Assembly: GCA_003247135.1 (NCBI GenBank)
Contig: QKAW01000023.1
Location: 1 to 56,485 of the forward strand
Source: Spirochaetales bacterium
Lineage (GTDB): Bacteria > Spirochaetota > Spirochaetia > DSM-2461
Reading direction: 5' to 3'
Length of the DNA: 56,485 nucleotides
A model generated the notes under the pieces. It saw only the letters and a program-made list of their open reading frames with translations. It searched no databases and was not told the DNA's origin. A program made the translations under genes and the position numbers. Shown here piece after piece: positions 16,598 through 23,344 of the stretch (position 1 is its first letter; the number at the start of each line of letters is the position of its first letter).

Positions 16598-16853
16598 CTT
16601 TATCCCCCTGTGCGTCTAAAATAGTCTCCAGGTTTTTTATTCTCTTTCCAAGATCATTTAAACCATAATAGATCTCTTCAAGCATCTCGCTCTCTTTCTC
16701 GCTTCTTCTTTTTTCTTCCTGACTCTTATCCTGCCATTTCTTTTTTCTAAACTCTTTAGGGCCATGAACTATGCTTACAAGAACACCTCCAATTACCGGT
16801 ATTCCTACACATATAAAAAGAATCGCCAATACAAATTCAAATGGATTACTCAT
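16590..16853 (-). CDS. PspB-like small membrane protein
   Basis: An 87-residue protein with one N-terminal transmembrane helix (FEFVLAILFICVGIPVIGGVLVSIV) and a charged helical tail with a predicted coiled coil (EKESEMLEEIYYGLNDLGKRIKNLETILD). Size, topology and place between pspA and pspC are those of PspB, which together with PspC relays membrane stress to PspA; sequence similarity alone would not be convincing. I chose ATG 16853 rather than GTG 16856 because AAGGGAG in the end of pspA lies eight bases before it. Overlaps pspA by eight bases. Confidence 0.65.
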   Translation of the reverse strand: MSNPFEFVLAILFICVGIPVIGGVLVSIVHGPKEFRKKKWQDKSQEEKRRSEKESEMLEEIYYGLNDLGKRIKNLETILDAQGDKDE

Positions 16854-17499
16854 CACTTTTCACTCCCTTTTTTAACTTTTTTTTTAACTCTTCCAACTCG
16901 CTGTCAATAGAGTCCTTTCCTTCAAGTTTAGAAAATTCATCTTCCAAAGAGCTTTTAATTGAAGATTCCAGGTCATATTTAGCCTCAAGTTTATCAACCT
17001 GTCTCTCCATTTCATCTATTTTTGAGAAGGATTCGTAACTGTTTATTTTTTTATTATCCTCTGCCTGTTTTGCTCTTATAACCAACTCTTTATATTTTGC
17101 CTTAACGGAAATTAGTTTCTTCTCAAGTTTTACAATATCCTCTCTGGATAGATCTACACTCTCTGTTAAAGTGGCAAATTGTCTCTCCAAACCTGCTTTC
17201 TTCTCTGTCCAGTTTCTCTTTTCAACCAGTGCTTCCTTGGCTAAATCCTCTCTCCCTTTTTCAAGTGCAAGAGCAGCCCTGTCATTCCACTGTTCTGTCT
17301 TGGATTCAACCTCACCTAACTGTCTCTCAACAGTTTTTTTCTCAGCCAATTGTGCGGCACAGGAGGATTTAAGATCAATAATTGTATCCTCCATCTCCTG
17401 AATCATGAGCCTTAACATTTTTGATGGGTCTTCAGCTTTATCCAGCAATGAATTTATGTTTGCTGTTACTATATCCTTTACTCTATTAAATACACCCAT
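16846..17499 (-). CDS. pspA: PspA/IM30 family protein, copy 1
   Basis: A 217-residue coiled-coil protein with the PspA signature at the N-terminus: MGVFNRVKDIVTANINSLLD, then KAEDPSKMLRLMIQEMEDTI and VERQ. PspA binds stressed inner membrane as ESCRT-III-like oligomers and in enterobacteria holds PspF inactive. It lies 67 bases downstream of a second pspA and is about as long. AGGGGGC precedes the ATG. No separate sigma-54 site is visible in the gap, so it is probably co-transcribed with the upstream copy. Confidence 0.92.
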   Translation of the reverse strand: MGVFNRVKDIVTANINSLLDKAEDPSKMLRLMIQEMEDTIIDLKSSCAAQLAEKKTVERQLGEVESKTEQWNDRAALALEKGREDLAKEALVEKRNWTEKKAGLERQFATLTESVDLSREDIVKLEKKLISVKAKYKELVIRAKQAEDNKKINSYESFSKIDEMERQVDKLEAKYDLESSIKSSLEDEFSKLEGKDSIDSELEELKKKLKKGVKSDE

Positions 17500-17539
17500 A
17501 AAGTGCCCCCTGTTTAATGTAAATATACCATATAATCAT

Positions 17540-17560
17540 GCAGTCGAAAAGAACGACTGC
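17540..17560 (-). other. Hairpin between the two pspA genes
   Basis: GCAGTCG (17540-17546) and CGACTGC (17554-17560) form a perfect 7-bp stem in the 67-base gap. No T-run follows on either strand, so it is more likely an mRNA processing or stabilising element that sets relative amounts of the two proteins than a terminator. Confidence 0.4.
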
Positions 17561-17566
17561 TAAAGA

Positions 17567-18220
17567 TTATTTTTTGCTTTTCATTTTTTCTTTTAATGCA
17601 GCAAGCTCATCATCTATTTTGCTGTCCTGCTCCATCTCTTCAAACTTTCTTTCTGAAGTTGTTCCAAAAATCTCAGCTTCAGCTTCCATTCTCTCAATTT
17701 TTGACTCATATCTTGAGAATTTTTCAATAATATCGACTCCTGAAGCTTTATTTATAACACTGTTTGTATAGTTTTTCTCTTCAGCTCTCTCAATTCTGGA
17801 TAAAAGAGACTTTTTCTTGTTAACCATCTCAACTAGTTTCTCTTCAAGAACCAAAACCTGCTCTTTACAGTGGTCTACATCAGAATCAATTCTTCCAAAA
17901 TCTGTATTGAACTGTTCCAACTTGTTTGAAGCAATTCCCTTTTCTCTTAGGGCCTCTTTAGCCAGTTCATCTTTACCGGAAGTTACAGCAAGTTCAGCTC
18001 TCTCTTCCCATCTTGCTACTTCGCTTTTTAAATCAGTAATTCTTCTCTCCAAAGTCTTCTTCTCTGCAAGTTTATTGGCACAATTACATTTTAAATCAGA
18101 AATTGCAGTTTCCAGCTCTCTGATTATCTGGTTAATCATTGCTTCAGGATTCTCTGCCTGATCCAACATTGAATTTACATTAGCTGTAATTATATCCTTT
18201 GCTCTCTTAAAAATACCCAT
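17567..18220 (-). CDS. pspA: PspA/IM30 family protein, copy 2 (promoter-proximal)
   Basis: A 217-residue paralogue of the neighbouring PspA with the same start pattern (MGIFKRAKDIITANVNSMLDQ, AENPEAMI) and a long central coiled coil. The two differ at most positions after residue 50, so the duplication is old. It is the first gene after the sigma-54 promoter at 18260-18275 and faces pspF, which is the standard psp layout. GGAGGAATAAA precedes the ATG. Which copy regulates PspF and which acts on the membrane cannot be told. Confidence 0.92.
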   Translation of the reverse strand: MGIFKRAKDIITANVNSMLDQAENPEAMINQIIRELETAISDLKCNCANKLAEKKTLERRITDLKSEVARWEERAELAVTSGKDELAKEALREKGIASNKLEQFNTDFGRIDSDVDHCKEQVLVLEEKLVEMVNKKKSLLSRIERAEEKNYTNSVINKASGVDIIEKFSRYESKIERMEAEAEIFGTTSERKFEEMEQDSKIDDELAALKEKMKSKK

Positions 18221-18259
18221 TTTATTCCTCCATGTATTTAACTTGATACAAACTATAAT

Positions 18260-18275
18260 GCATTAACCGTGCCAA
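18260..18275 (-). promoter_or_regulatory. Sigma-54 promoter of the psp operon
   Basis: On the minus strand TTGGCACG-GTTAA-TGC carries the invariant GG (18273-18272) and GC (18261-18260) exactly 12 positions apart, matching consensus TGGCACG-N4-TTGC closely. It lies 40 bases upstream of pspA copy 2, and the divergent gene encodes the sigma-54 activator PspF. Confidence 0.85.
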
Positions 18276-18324
18276 CTCTTTAAATAGTTAAATATCGATC
18301 TTTTATCATAAAAAAATAAAATAA

Positions 18325-18354
18325 TTGGCATAGAAAACCTTTTAATGGTATATT
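18325..18354 (+). promoter_or_regulatory. Sigma-70 promoter of pspF
   Basis: TTGGCA (18325-18330), 18-nt spacer, TATATT (18349-18354), then six bases to the ATG. No Shine-Dalgarno sequence exists between, so the transcript would start at or next to the start codon (leaderless). Confidence 0.6.
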
Positions 18355-18360
18355 TGACCT

Positions 18361-19338
18361 ATGAAGAGAAATTTAAATGATGCAATAGGTGAATCAACTC
18401 AGTTTTTAGACTTTCAGCAAAGTATTAGTAGAGTTGCAAAAATTGATAGACCAGTTCTATTTATAGGAGAGCGAGGTTCAGGTAAAGAGCTGGCAGCTGC
18501 CAGACTGCATTATTTATCAAACAGGTGGGATAAACCATTTATAACATTAAACTGTGCAGCATTAAACCCGAACCTGATTGAAACAGAACTCTTCGGTCAT
18601 ACCCAGGGTGCCTATACTGGTGCAGGTGCTAAAAGAAAGGGACGTTTTGAAGAGGCAAATGGGGGAACACTTTTTTTAGATGAGATTGGACTACTACCAA
18701 TGGAGGTTCAATCAAAGATTCTAAGAGTTGTTGAGTATGGTGTTTTCGAAATGGTAGGTAGTTCCGAACCTATTAAAACTAACGTAAGAATAATTGGTGC
18801 AACAAATATTAATCTTAAACATCTGGCAGATAAAGGGGAATTTAAAGCTGACCTACTGGACAGATTATCCTTCGAAGTTCTTTTTCTTCCTCCATTAAGA
18901 GCAAGAAAAAAAGATATTATGCTTTTAGCAAGTCATTTTGCCAGCCGGATAGCAAAAGAACTGGAATTAGAGGGAGTTATAGAATTTTCTGACCATGTAA
19001 TTAAACAGATAAACGATTACTCTTGGCCCGGAAATATAAGGGAATTAAAAAATGTAATAGAGAGAGCTGTTTATTGCGAAGAGACCAATATTATTAATAG
19101 TATAAAACTGGATCCCTTTAAAAACCCCTACCAGGAGACAGAGACAACTTCTGATAGTACTGCAGAGTTTAATTTAAGCAACTTTAAAGATGATATTAAA
19201 AAACTTGAAAGAAACTATATATCAGAAGCGTTAAAACAGTGTGATAACAAGCAAAAAGAAGCATCTGAGCTCTTAAATATAACCTACGATCAATTTAGAG
19301 GCTTATACAGAAAATATAAAGACTCATTAAATAATTAA
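18361..19338 (+). CDS. pspF: PspF-type sigma-54 transcriptional activator
   Basis: A 325-residue enhancer-binding protein that, like E. coli PspF, has no N-terminal sensor domain. AAA+ domain: Walker A GERGSGKE, the sigma-54 contact loop GAYTGA (in HTQGAYTGAGAKRKGRFEEA), Walker B GGTLFLDEIG, and a sensor R-finger region. The C-terminus (about 280-325) is a Fis-type helix-turn-helix. It should activate the divergent psp operon through its sigma-54 promoter and be restrained by PspA. It has no ribosome binding site and its promoter -10 lies six bases from ATG. Confidence 0.93.
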   Translation: MKRNLNDAIGESTQFLDFQQSISRVAKIDRPVLFIGERGSGKELAAARLHYLSNRWDKPFITLNCAALNPNLIETELFGHTQGAYTGAGAKRKGRFEEANGGTLFLDEIGLLPMEVQSKILRVVEYGVFEMVGSSEPIKTNVRIIGATNINLKHLADKGEFKADLLDRLSFEVLFLPPLRARKKDIMLLASHFASRIAKELELEGVIEFSDHVIKQINDYSWPGNIRELKNVIERAVYCEETNIINSIKLDPFKNPYQETETTSDSTAEFNLSNFKDDIKKLERNYISEALKQCDNKQKEASELLNITYDQFRGLYRKYKDSLNN

Positions 19339-19406
19339 AATTCAGTTTTTTTTAATCTTTTTAAGCAGAACCTAACCGATTATTGACTAAAAACTCTTTT
19401 TTATGA

Positions 19407-19424
19407 ACAAAAGCACTATTTTGT
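19407..19424 (+). promoter_or_regulatory. 18-bp palindromic operator, copy 1
   Basis: ACAAAA-GCACTA-TTTTGT, a perfect 6-6-6 inverted repeat upstream of the aminotransferase gene. A second site of identical arms lies 69 bases downstream. Probably the binding site of a dimeric repressor or activator. Confidence 0.5.
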
Positions 19425-19475
19425 CACTATAAAAACTGACTAATTTGTTTTTTACACTAGAGTATTTGTTTGCTG

Positions 19476-19493
19476 ACAAAAACTTCATTTTGT
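19476..19493 (+). promoter_or_regulatory. 18-bp palindromic operator, copy 2
   Basis: ACAAAA-ACTTCA-TTTTGT, same arms and spacing as copy 1 with a different centre, as expected for a protein-binding site rather than a duplicated segment. It is 115 bases before the aminotransferase ATG. Confidence 0.5.
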
Positions 19494-19608
19494 ATAAAAA
19501 AGGGCTTGCAACGTTTAAAACAGGGCATTTTCAACTTTTAACCCAAATTTTACAACTGTTTATTTTAATTATATCAAATTATATAATACTCTCATTGGAG
19601 AATATATT

Positions 19609-20799
19609 ATGTTATTAAAAGAGAAACTTTCAGACAGAACACAGAATATGGGAGAGAACATCATAAGAGAAATTTTAAAGGTTGTTTCCAAACCCGGAAT
19701 GATATCCCTTGCAGGAGGAATTCCATCACCGGAAAGTTTTCCTACAGAGATTTTTCCGGAACTTTTTAAAACTGTGCAGGAAAAGTATAAAACAGAAGCC
19801 TTTCAATATGGACCAACAGAAGGTTTTTTTCCTCTACGGGAAGCTTTGGTTCCAATACTAAAAAAAGAGGGTTTAAATGTTTCACCCCAGGAAATTATGA
19901 TAACAAGTGGTTCCCAGGGGACTCTGGATGCATTAGGAAAGATTTTAATTAATAAAGGGGATTTAGTAGCAGTGGAGTCTCCAACTTACCTTGGTGCATT
20001 ATCTGCATTTAACCCCTATGAACCCCAATATATAGGAATAAAAAGTGATGATGATGGATTAATCCCTGAATATCTTGAAGAAGCTTTAAAAAATAATAGT
20101 GTTAAATTTATCTACCTGATTCCCACTTTTCAGAATCCAACAGGAAGAACAATTCCCCAATCAAGAAGAGTTGAGATCGCCAGAATAATAAAAAAATATG
20201 ATGCACTTTTAATAGAAGATAATCCTTATAGCGAGTTAAGGTATAGCGGTAGTCATATAAAAACAATTTCATCACTAATTCCTGAGAACTCAGTATATAT
20301 AAGTACACTTTCCAAACTGTTTGCTCCAGGACTAAGAATTGGTTATTTTGTTGCCCCTGAAATAATAAGACATTGGTTAACATTGGCTAAGCAGGGTATA
20401 GATCTACATACTAGTACACTTAATCAGGCTTTAGCTGCCGAGTATATTACCTCAGGATATCTGGAAAAACAGATTCCTCAAATTATTGAACTGTACCGTC
20501 CTAAACAGGAGATGATGCTCTACGCATTAAATAAATATATGCCTAATGGTTTTACATGGTCAAAACCCGAAGGAGGTATGTTTATCTGGGTTGAAGGCCC
20601 AACTCATTTAGAAATGAAGGAAGTTAATAAAATCTGCATAGAAAACTCAATTGCCTTTGTACCAGGAGAGGTATTTTTTTCCAATCCTGATCAGGGAAAA
20701 AACTGTTTAAGACTTAATTTTACCATGATCAGCCCGGAAATCATTGAGAATTCAATAAAAAAACTCGGAAATATATTTAAGAGTTTACCTAATTCATAA
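19609..20799 (+). CDS. PLP-dependent aminotransferase (class I, LysN/2-aminoadipate type)
   Basis: A 396-residue fold-type I aminotransferase. Visible family marks: ISLAGGIPSPESFP at the start, FQYGPTEGFFPLREAL, PTFQNPTGRTI, the Tyr/Asp pair in LLIEDNPYSELRY, and the PLP-binding lysine in STLSKLFAPGLRIGY; the C-terminal arginine lies in CLRLNFT. This subgroup includes 2-aminoadipate and multi-substrate aromatic/branched aminotransferases; the exact substrate is open. TTGGAG lies eight bases before ATG. Upstream 270 bases carry two palindromic operators, so the gene is probably regulated as a unit with the two genes downstream. Confidence 0.88.
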   Translation: MLLKEKLSDRTQNMGENIIREILKVVSKPGMISLAGGIPSPESFPTEIFPELFKTVQEKYKTEAFQYGPTEGFFPLREALVPILKKEGLNVSPQEIMITSGSQGTLDALGKILINKGDLVAVESPTYLGALSAFNPYEPQYIGIKSDDDGLIPEYLEEALKNNSVKFIYLIPTFQNPTGRTIPQSRRVEIARIIKKYDALLIEDNPYSELRYSGSHIKTISSLIPENSVYISTLSKLFAPGLRIGYFVAPEIIRHWLTLAKQGIDLHTSTLNQALAAEYITSGYLEKQIPQIIELYRPKQEMMLYALNKYMPNGFTWSKPEGGMFIWVEGPTHLEMKEVNKICIENSIAFVPGEVFFSNPDQGKNCLRLNFTMISPEIIENSIKKLGNIFKSLPNS

Positions 20800-20833
20800 A
20801 AGGATTTAAACTCTTAAATAAATGAGGTGTTTT

Positions 20834-21244
20834 ATGAATGAATTGTATAAAATAATTGATGAAGGGTTTGGTGAATCCGAAGACTTTAATTGTGCTGAAA
20901 AAATTTTATATGGAGCAAATAAAGCCTATAATCTAGGGTTAACAAAAGACTCCTTAAAGTTATCCGCAGGTTTTGGTGGTGGTATGGGTATTGAAAGCAG
21001 TTGTGGTGCATTAACCGCAGGTGTTATGGTTTTAAGTAATCTATATGTAAATAAAGTTGCCCATGAAGATACAAAAATAAAAGAGAAATCATCTGAATAC
21101 CTAAACGAATTTATTAAACAGATGAGTTCTATTAACTGTTACAAGCTAAAGGAAAAATATAGAACCGAAGAGAGAAAATGTAAGGATGTTATTTTAAAGT
21201 CAGCCGAAATACTAGACTCTATTATTAGTAAAGGTCAGGTATAA
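20834..21244 (+). CDS. C_GCAxxG_C_C family protein (redox type)
   Basis: A 136-residue cysteine-rich protein with the defining pattern: FNCAEKIL, GGGMGIESSCGALTAGVMVL, INCYKLKEKY and RKCKDVI. The family is widespread in anaerobes and is presumed to bind an iron-sulphur cluster or act in redox reactions. I chose ATG 20834 over ATG 20822 because GAGGTG (20824-20829) is the ribosome binding site. It follows the aminotransferase by 34 bases, and its TAA shares a base with the next ATG, so translation is coupled. Confidence 0.85.
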   Translation: MNELYKIIDEGFGESEDFNCAEKILYGANKAYNLGLTKDSLKLSAGFGGGMGIESSCGALTAGVMVLSNLYVNKVAHEDTKIKEKSSEYLNEFIKQMSSINCYKLKEKYRTEERKCKDVILKSAEILDSIISKGQV

Positions 21245-21711
21245 TGGCAGATAACAAAACATTTAGCTCATATACATATTTAGGGGTATTAAGTTATATA
21301 GTAACAATTATTTTACATGGAACAAAAATTTTAAGCTCAATTCTACCCCTTAGTTCCAATACTAAATGGATGGAAATATCTAATTTGGCTGAAAATACCT
21401 ATAACCTGCCATGGATGAAATTTGTATATTATAATTTATCCAGTTATCTCTTTATTTTAATATGCAGTATTATTGTTGCTATTTTCTTTTTTAAAAGATC
21501 CAGATATTTTCCTACATCCCTGGTTCTATTCTTAATGATATCTATATTGCGAATAGCTATATTGTTCTACTTGCAGACAGTTATAAAGGGGCCTGCAACA
21601 CCAACAGTAAACGAGATAGTATTAGAAACCTTGAGATCTGTTAGTATTCTGGCAATCTGGATTCCTTATATTCTGTTATCAGACAATGCCAGAGAGATTT
21701 TTATAAATTAG
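21244..21711 (+). CDS. Hypothetical four-helix inner membrane protein
   Basis: A 155-residue membrane protein with four predicted transmembrane helices (about 12-32, 57-80, 87-110 and 124-147). I do not recognise a family. It is translationally coupled to the C_GCAxxG_C_C gene (TAATG overlap). The loop residues are polar and no catalytic motif can be seen. Confidence 0.6.
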   Translation: MADNKTFSSYTYLGVLSYIVTIILHGTKILSSILPLSSNTKWMEISNLAENTYNLPWMKFVYYNLSSYLFILICSIIVAIFFFKRSRYFPTSLVLFLMISILRIAILFYLQTVIKGPATPTVNEIVLETLRSVSILAIWIPYILLSDNAREIFIN

Positions 21712-21720
21712 ACAAATAAC

Positions 21721-21749
21721 TTTACCATATATAACTCTCGTTCTATAAT
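21721..21749 (+). promoter_or_regulatory. Sigma-70 promoter of lnt
   Basis: TTTACC (21721-21726), 17-nt spacer, perfect TATAAT (21744-21749), seven bases to the ATG. An AGGGG lies only two bases from ATG, too close for normal use, so the message is probably leaderless. Confidence 0.6.
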
Positions 21750-21756
21750 AGGGGCT

Positions 21757-23319
21757 ATGATTAGATTTTTTAAAACACTGGCATTCAGGATAATTTTTTT
21801 AGCCCTGTCTATTTTGCTATTTTCTTTATCATTCCCCGGTTTTATAAGTAAAGAGGGATTACCATTCACAAGTTTTATTGCACTTATTCCAATGTTCTAT
21901 ATAATATTTCAGTTAAATTATGTAGAAGCATTCATTTACGGTTTTATATTTGGATTATTAAAGTACCAGGTTTTTAACTTCTGGTTTCAGGATTTTGATC
22001 CCGCTGCATTTGCTGTAGCTCCAGGTATACATGGTTTTTACTTCTTTCTTGTATTCCCTATTTCACTATACTTTTTTAAAACATTTCCTAAAAAGGGATA
22101 TATAGCTATTTTATTTTCCTGGTTTGCCTATGAAGTTTTTAAAAGTACCAATGTTGTTGGTTTTTCCTACGGACTATTAGCTCAATCCATGTATCAAACC
22201 CACTTATTTACGGGAATTGTTGATATTTTCGGAAGTTATGTACTATCTCTTCTTATATTATTCCCAGGTCTCGTTTTTATCTTTTTATACTCCCAGAAAC
22301 GAGAAAAAAAACTAAATGAGTATATAGTACCCTACTCTGTGTTTGTTGTTCTTTTTATAAGTTCAATAATTTATACTCAAGCAAGTAAAGTTGACTATTC
22401 GGATAGCAGAACCATTAAAGTGGCATTAGTTCAGCATAACCTGAACTGCTGGCTATCTACAGAGAATCAGGATTTATATATTCAGGCCTATGACCATTTG
22501 GAAGCCTTAAGTATTGAGGCTGAATCTGCAGGTGCAGAAGTGATTGTATGGCCGGAGACTGCATTTGTTCCTGCAATTGAGTGGCATAAAAAGTATAGAC
22601 CCAGGGATGAGAGAGAGAGGTATGATCTTATTACCAGAATGGAGAAATATTTAAGTACCACAAATGCAAAATACATAATTGGTAACAATGAATCCTTTAA
22701 TTTTGAAAGAGACGAGCATTATAACACTGCCTATCTTTTTGATAAGGATAAAATTGTTAACAGATACAGAAAAATAAATCTGGTTCCATTTACTGAACAT
22801 TTTCCATACCCTGATAAATTCCCATGGTTATTTGAATATGTTCAAAAACTTGGAGCTAAACAGATAATGCCTGGAAAGGAGCAGACTCTCTTTGATATTA
22901 ATGGGGTTAAATCCACTATTTTAATCTGTTACGAAGACGCTTTTCCTGATCTTCCAAGAGAGGGAGCACTAAATGGAAGCGGATTAATGATTAATATTAC
23001 AAACGATGCCTGGACAGATTACTCAGCAACTGCTTTACAACATTTAGCAGCTGCAAGTTTAAGAACAATTGAGACAAGAAGATCCCTGGTTAGATCAGGA
23101 ACTTCAGGTTTTACCGGGGTTGTTGATCCTAATGGTAAAATACTGGATTCTCTACCTCTATTTACTAAAGATGTTCTTGTATACGATGTTCCTATTTATG
23201 ATGATAAAATTACATTCTACACAAAACATGGTGACACTGTGGATAATTTTGGATATCTTCTATTTTTTGCAGCAGTATTACTTTCACTTTTTGTAAATAT
23301 TGGTAAGAGATTCAGATAA
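21757..23319 (+). CDS. lnt: Apolipoprotein N-acyltransferase
   Basis: A 520-residue inner membrane enzyme that adds the third acyl chain to the N-terminal cysteine of lipoproteins. N-terminal part: about six transmembrane helices with the typical SFPGF and FSYGLLAQSMYQ segments. From about residue 220 a nitrilase-like domain with the Glu-Lys-Cys triad: IVWPETAFVPA, YRKINLVPFTEHFPY and LICYEDAFPDLPRE; TRRSLVRSGTSGFTGVVDPNG follows. A final helix anchors the C-terminus. The substrate supply is visible in the window: at least three lipoprotein genes. Its promoter -10 box is seven bases from ATG. Confidence 0.95.
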   Translation: MIRFFKTLAFRIIFLALSILLFSLSFPGFISKEGLPFTSFIALIPMFYIIFQLNYVEAFIYGFIFGLLKYQVFNFWFQDFDPAAFAVAPGIHGFYFFLVFPISLYFFKTFPKKGYIAILFSWFAYEVFKSTNVVGFSYGLLAQSMYQTHLFTGIVDIFGSYVLSLLILFPGLVFIFLYSQKREKKLNEYIVPYSVFVVLFISSIIYTQASKVDYSDSRTIKVALVQHNLNCWLSTENQDLYIQAYDHLEALSIEAESAGAEVIVWPETAFVPAIEWHKKYRPRDERERYDLITRMEKYLSTTNAKYIIGNNESFNFERDEHYNTAYLFDKDKIVNRYRKINLVPFTEHFPYPDKFPWLFEYVQKLGAKQIMPGKEQTLFDINGVKSTILICYEDAFPDLPREGALNGSGLMINITNDAWTDYSATALQHLAAASLRTIETRRSLVRSGTSGFTGVVDPNGKILDSLPLFTKDVLVYDVPIYDDKITFYTKHGDTVDNFGYLLFFAAVLLSLFVNIGKRFR

Positions 23320-23343
23320 TAGAGTCCAATTGGACTCTATTAT
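23316..23343. terminator. Bidirectional terminator between lnt and M16 peptidase genes
   Basis: A perfect 28-bp palindrome with centre CCAATTGG. It overlaps the last bases of lnt and ends just before the stop of the opposing gene, so it serves both converging transcripts. Confidence 0.75.
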
Positions 23344-23344
23344 A

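Noticed and set aside
17540..17560. Terminator between the pspA copies
   Set aside because: Good stem but no T-run on either strand.
16841..18161. Several plus-strand open frames opposite the psp genes
   Set aside because: Ser-rich antisense shadows of Glu/Lys-rich coiled coils.
18325..18340. Second sigma-54 site (TTGGCA) in front of pspF
   Set aside because: The GC element 12 bases downstream of GG is missing; the sequence fits a sigma-70 -35 box.
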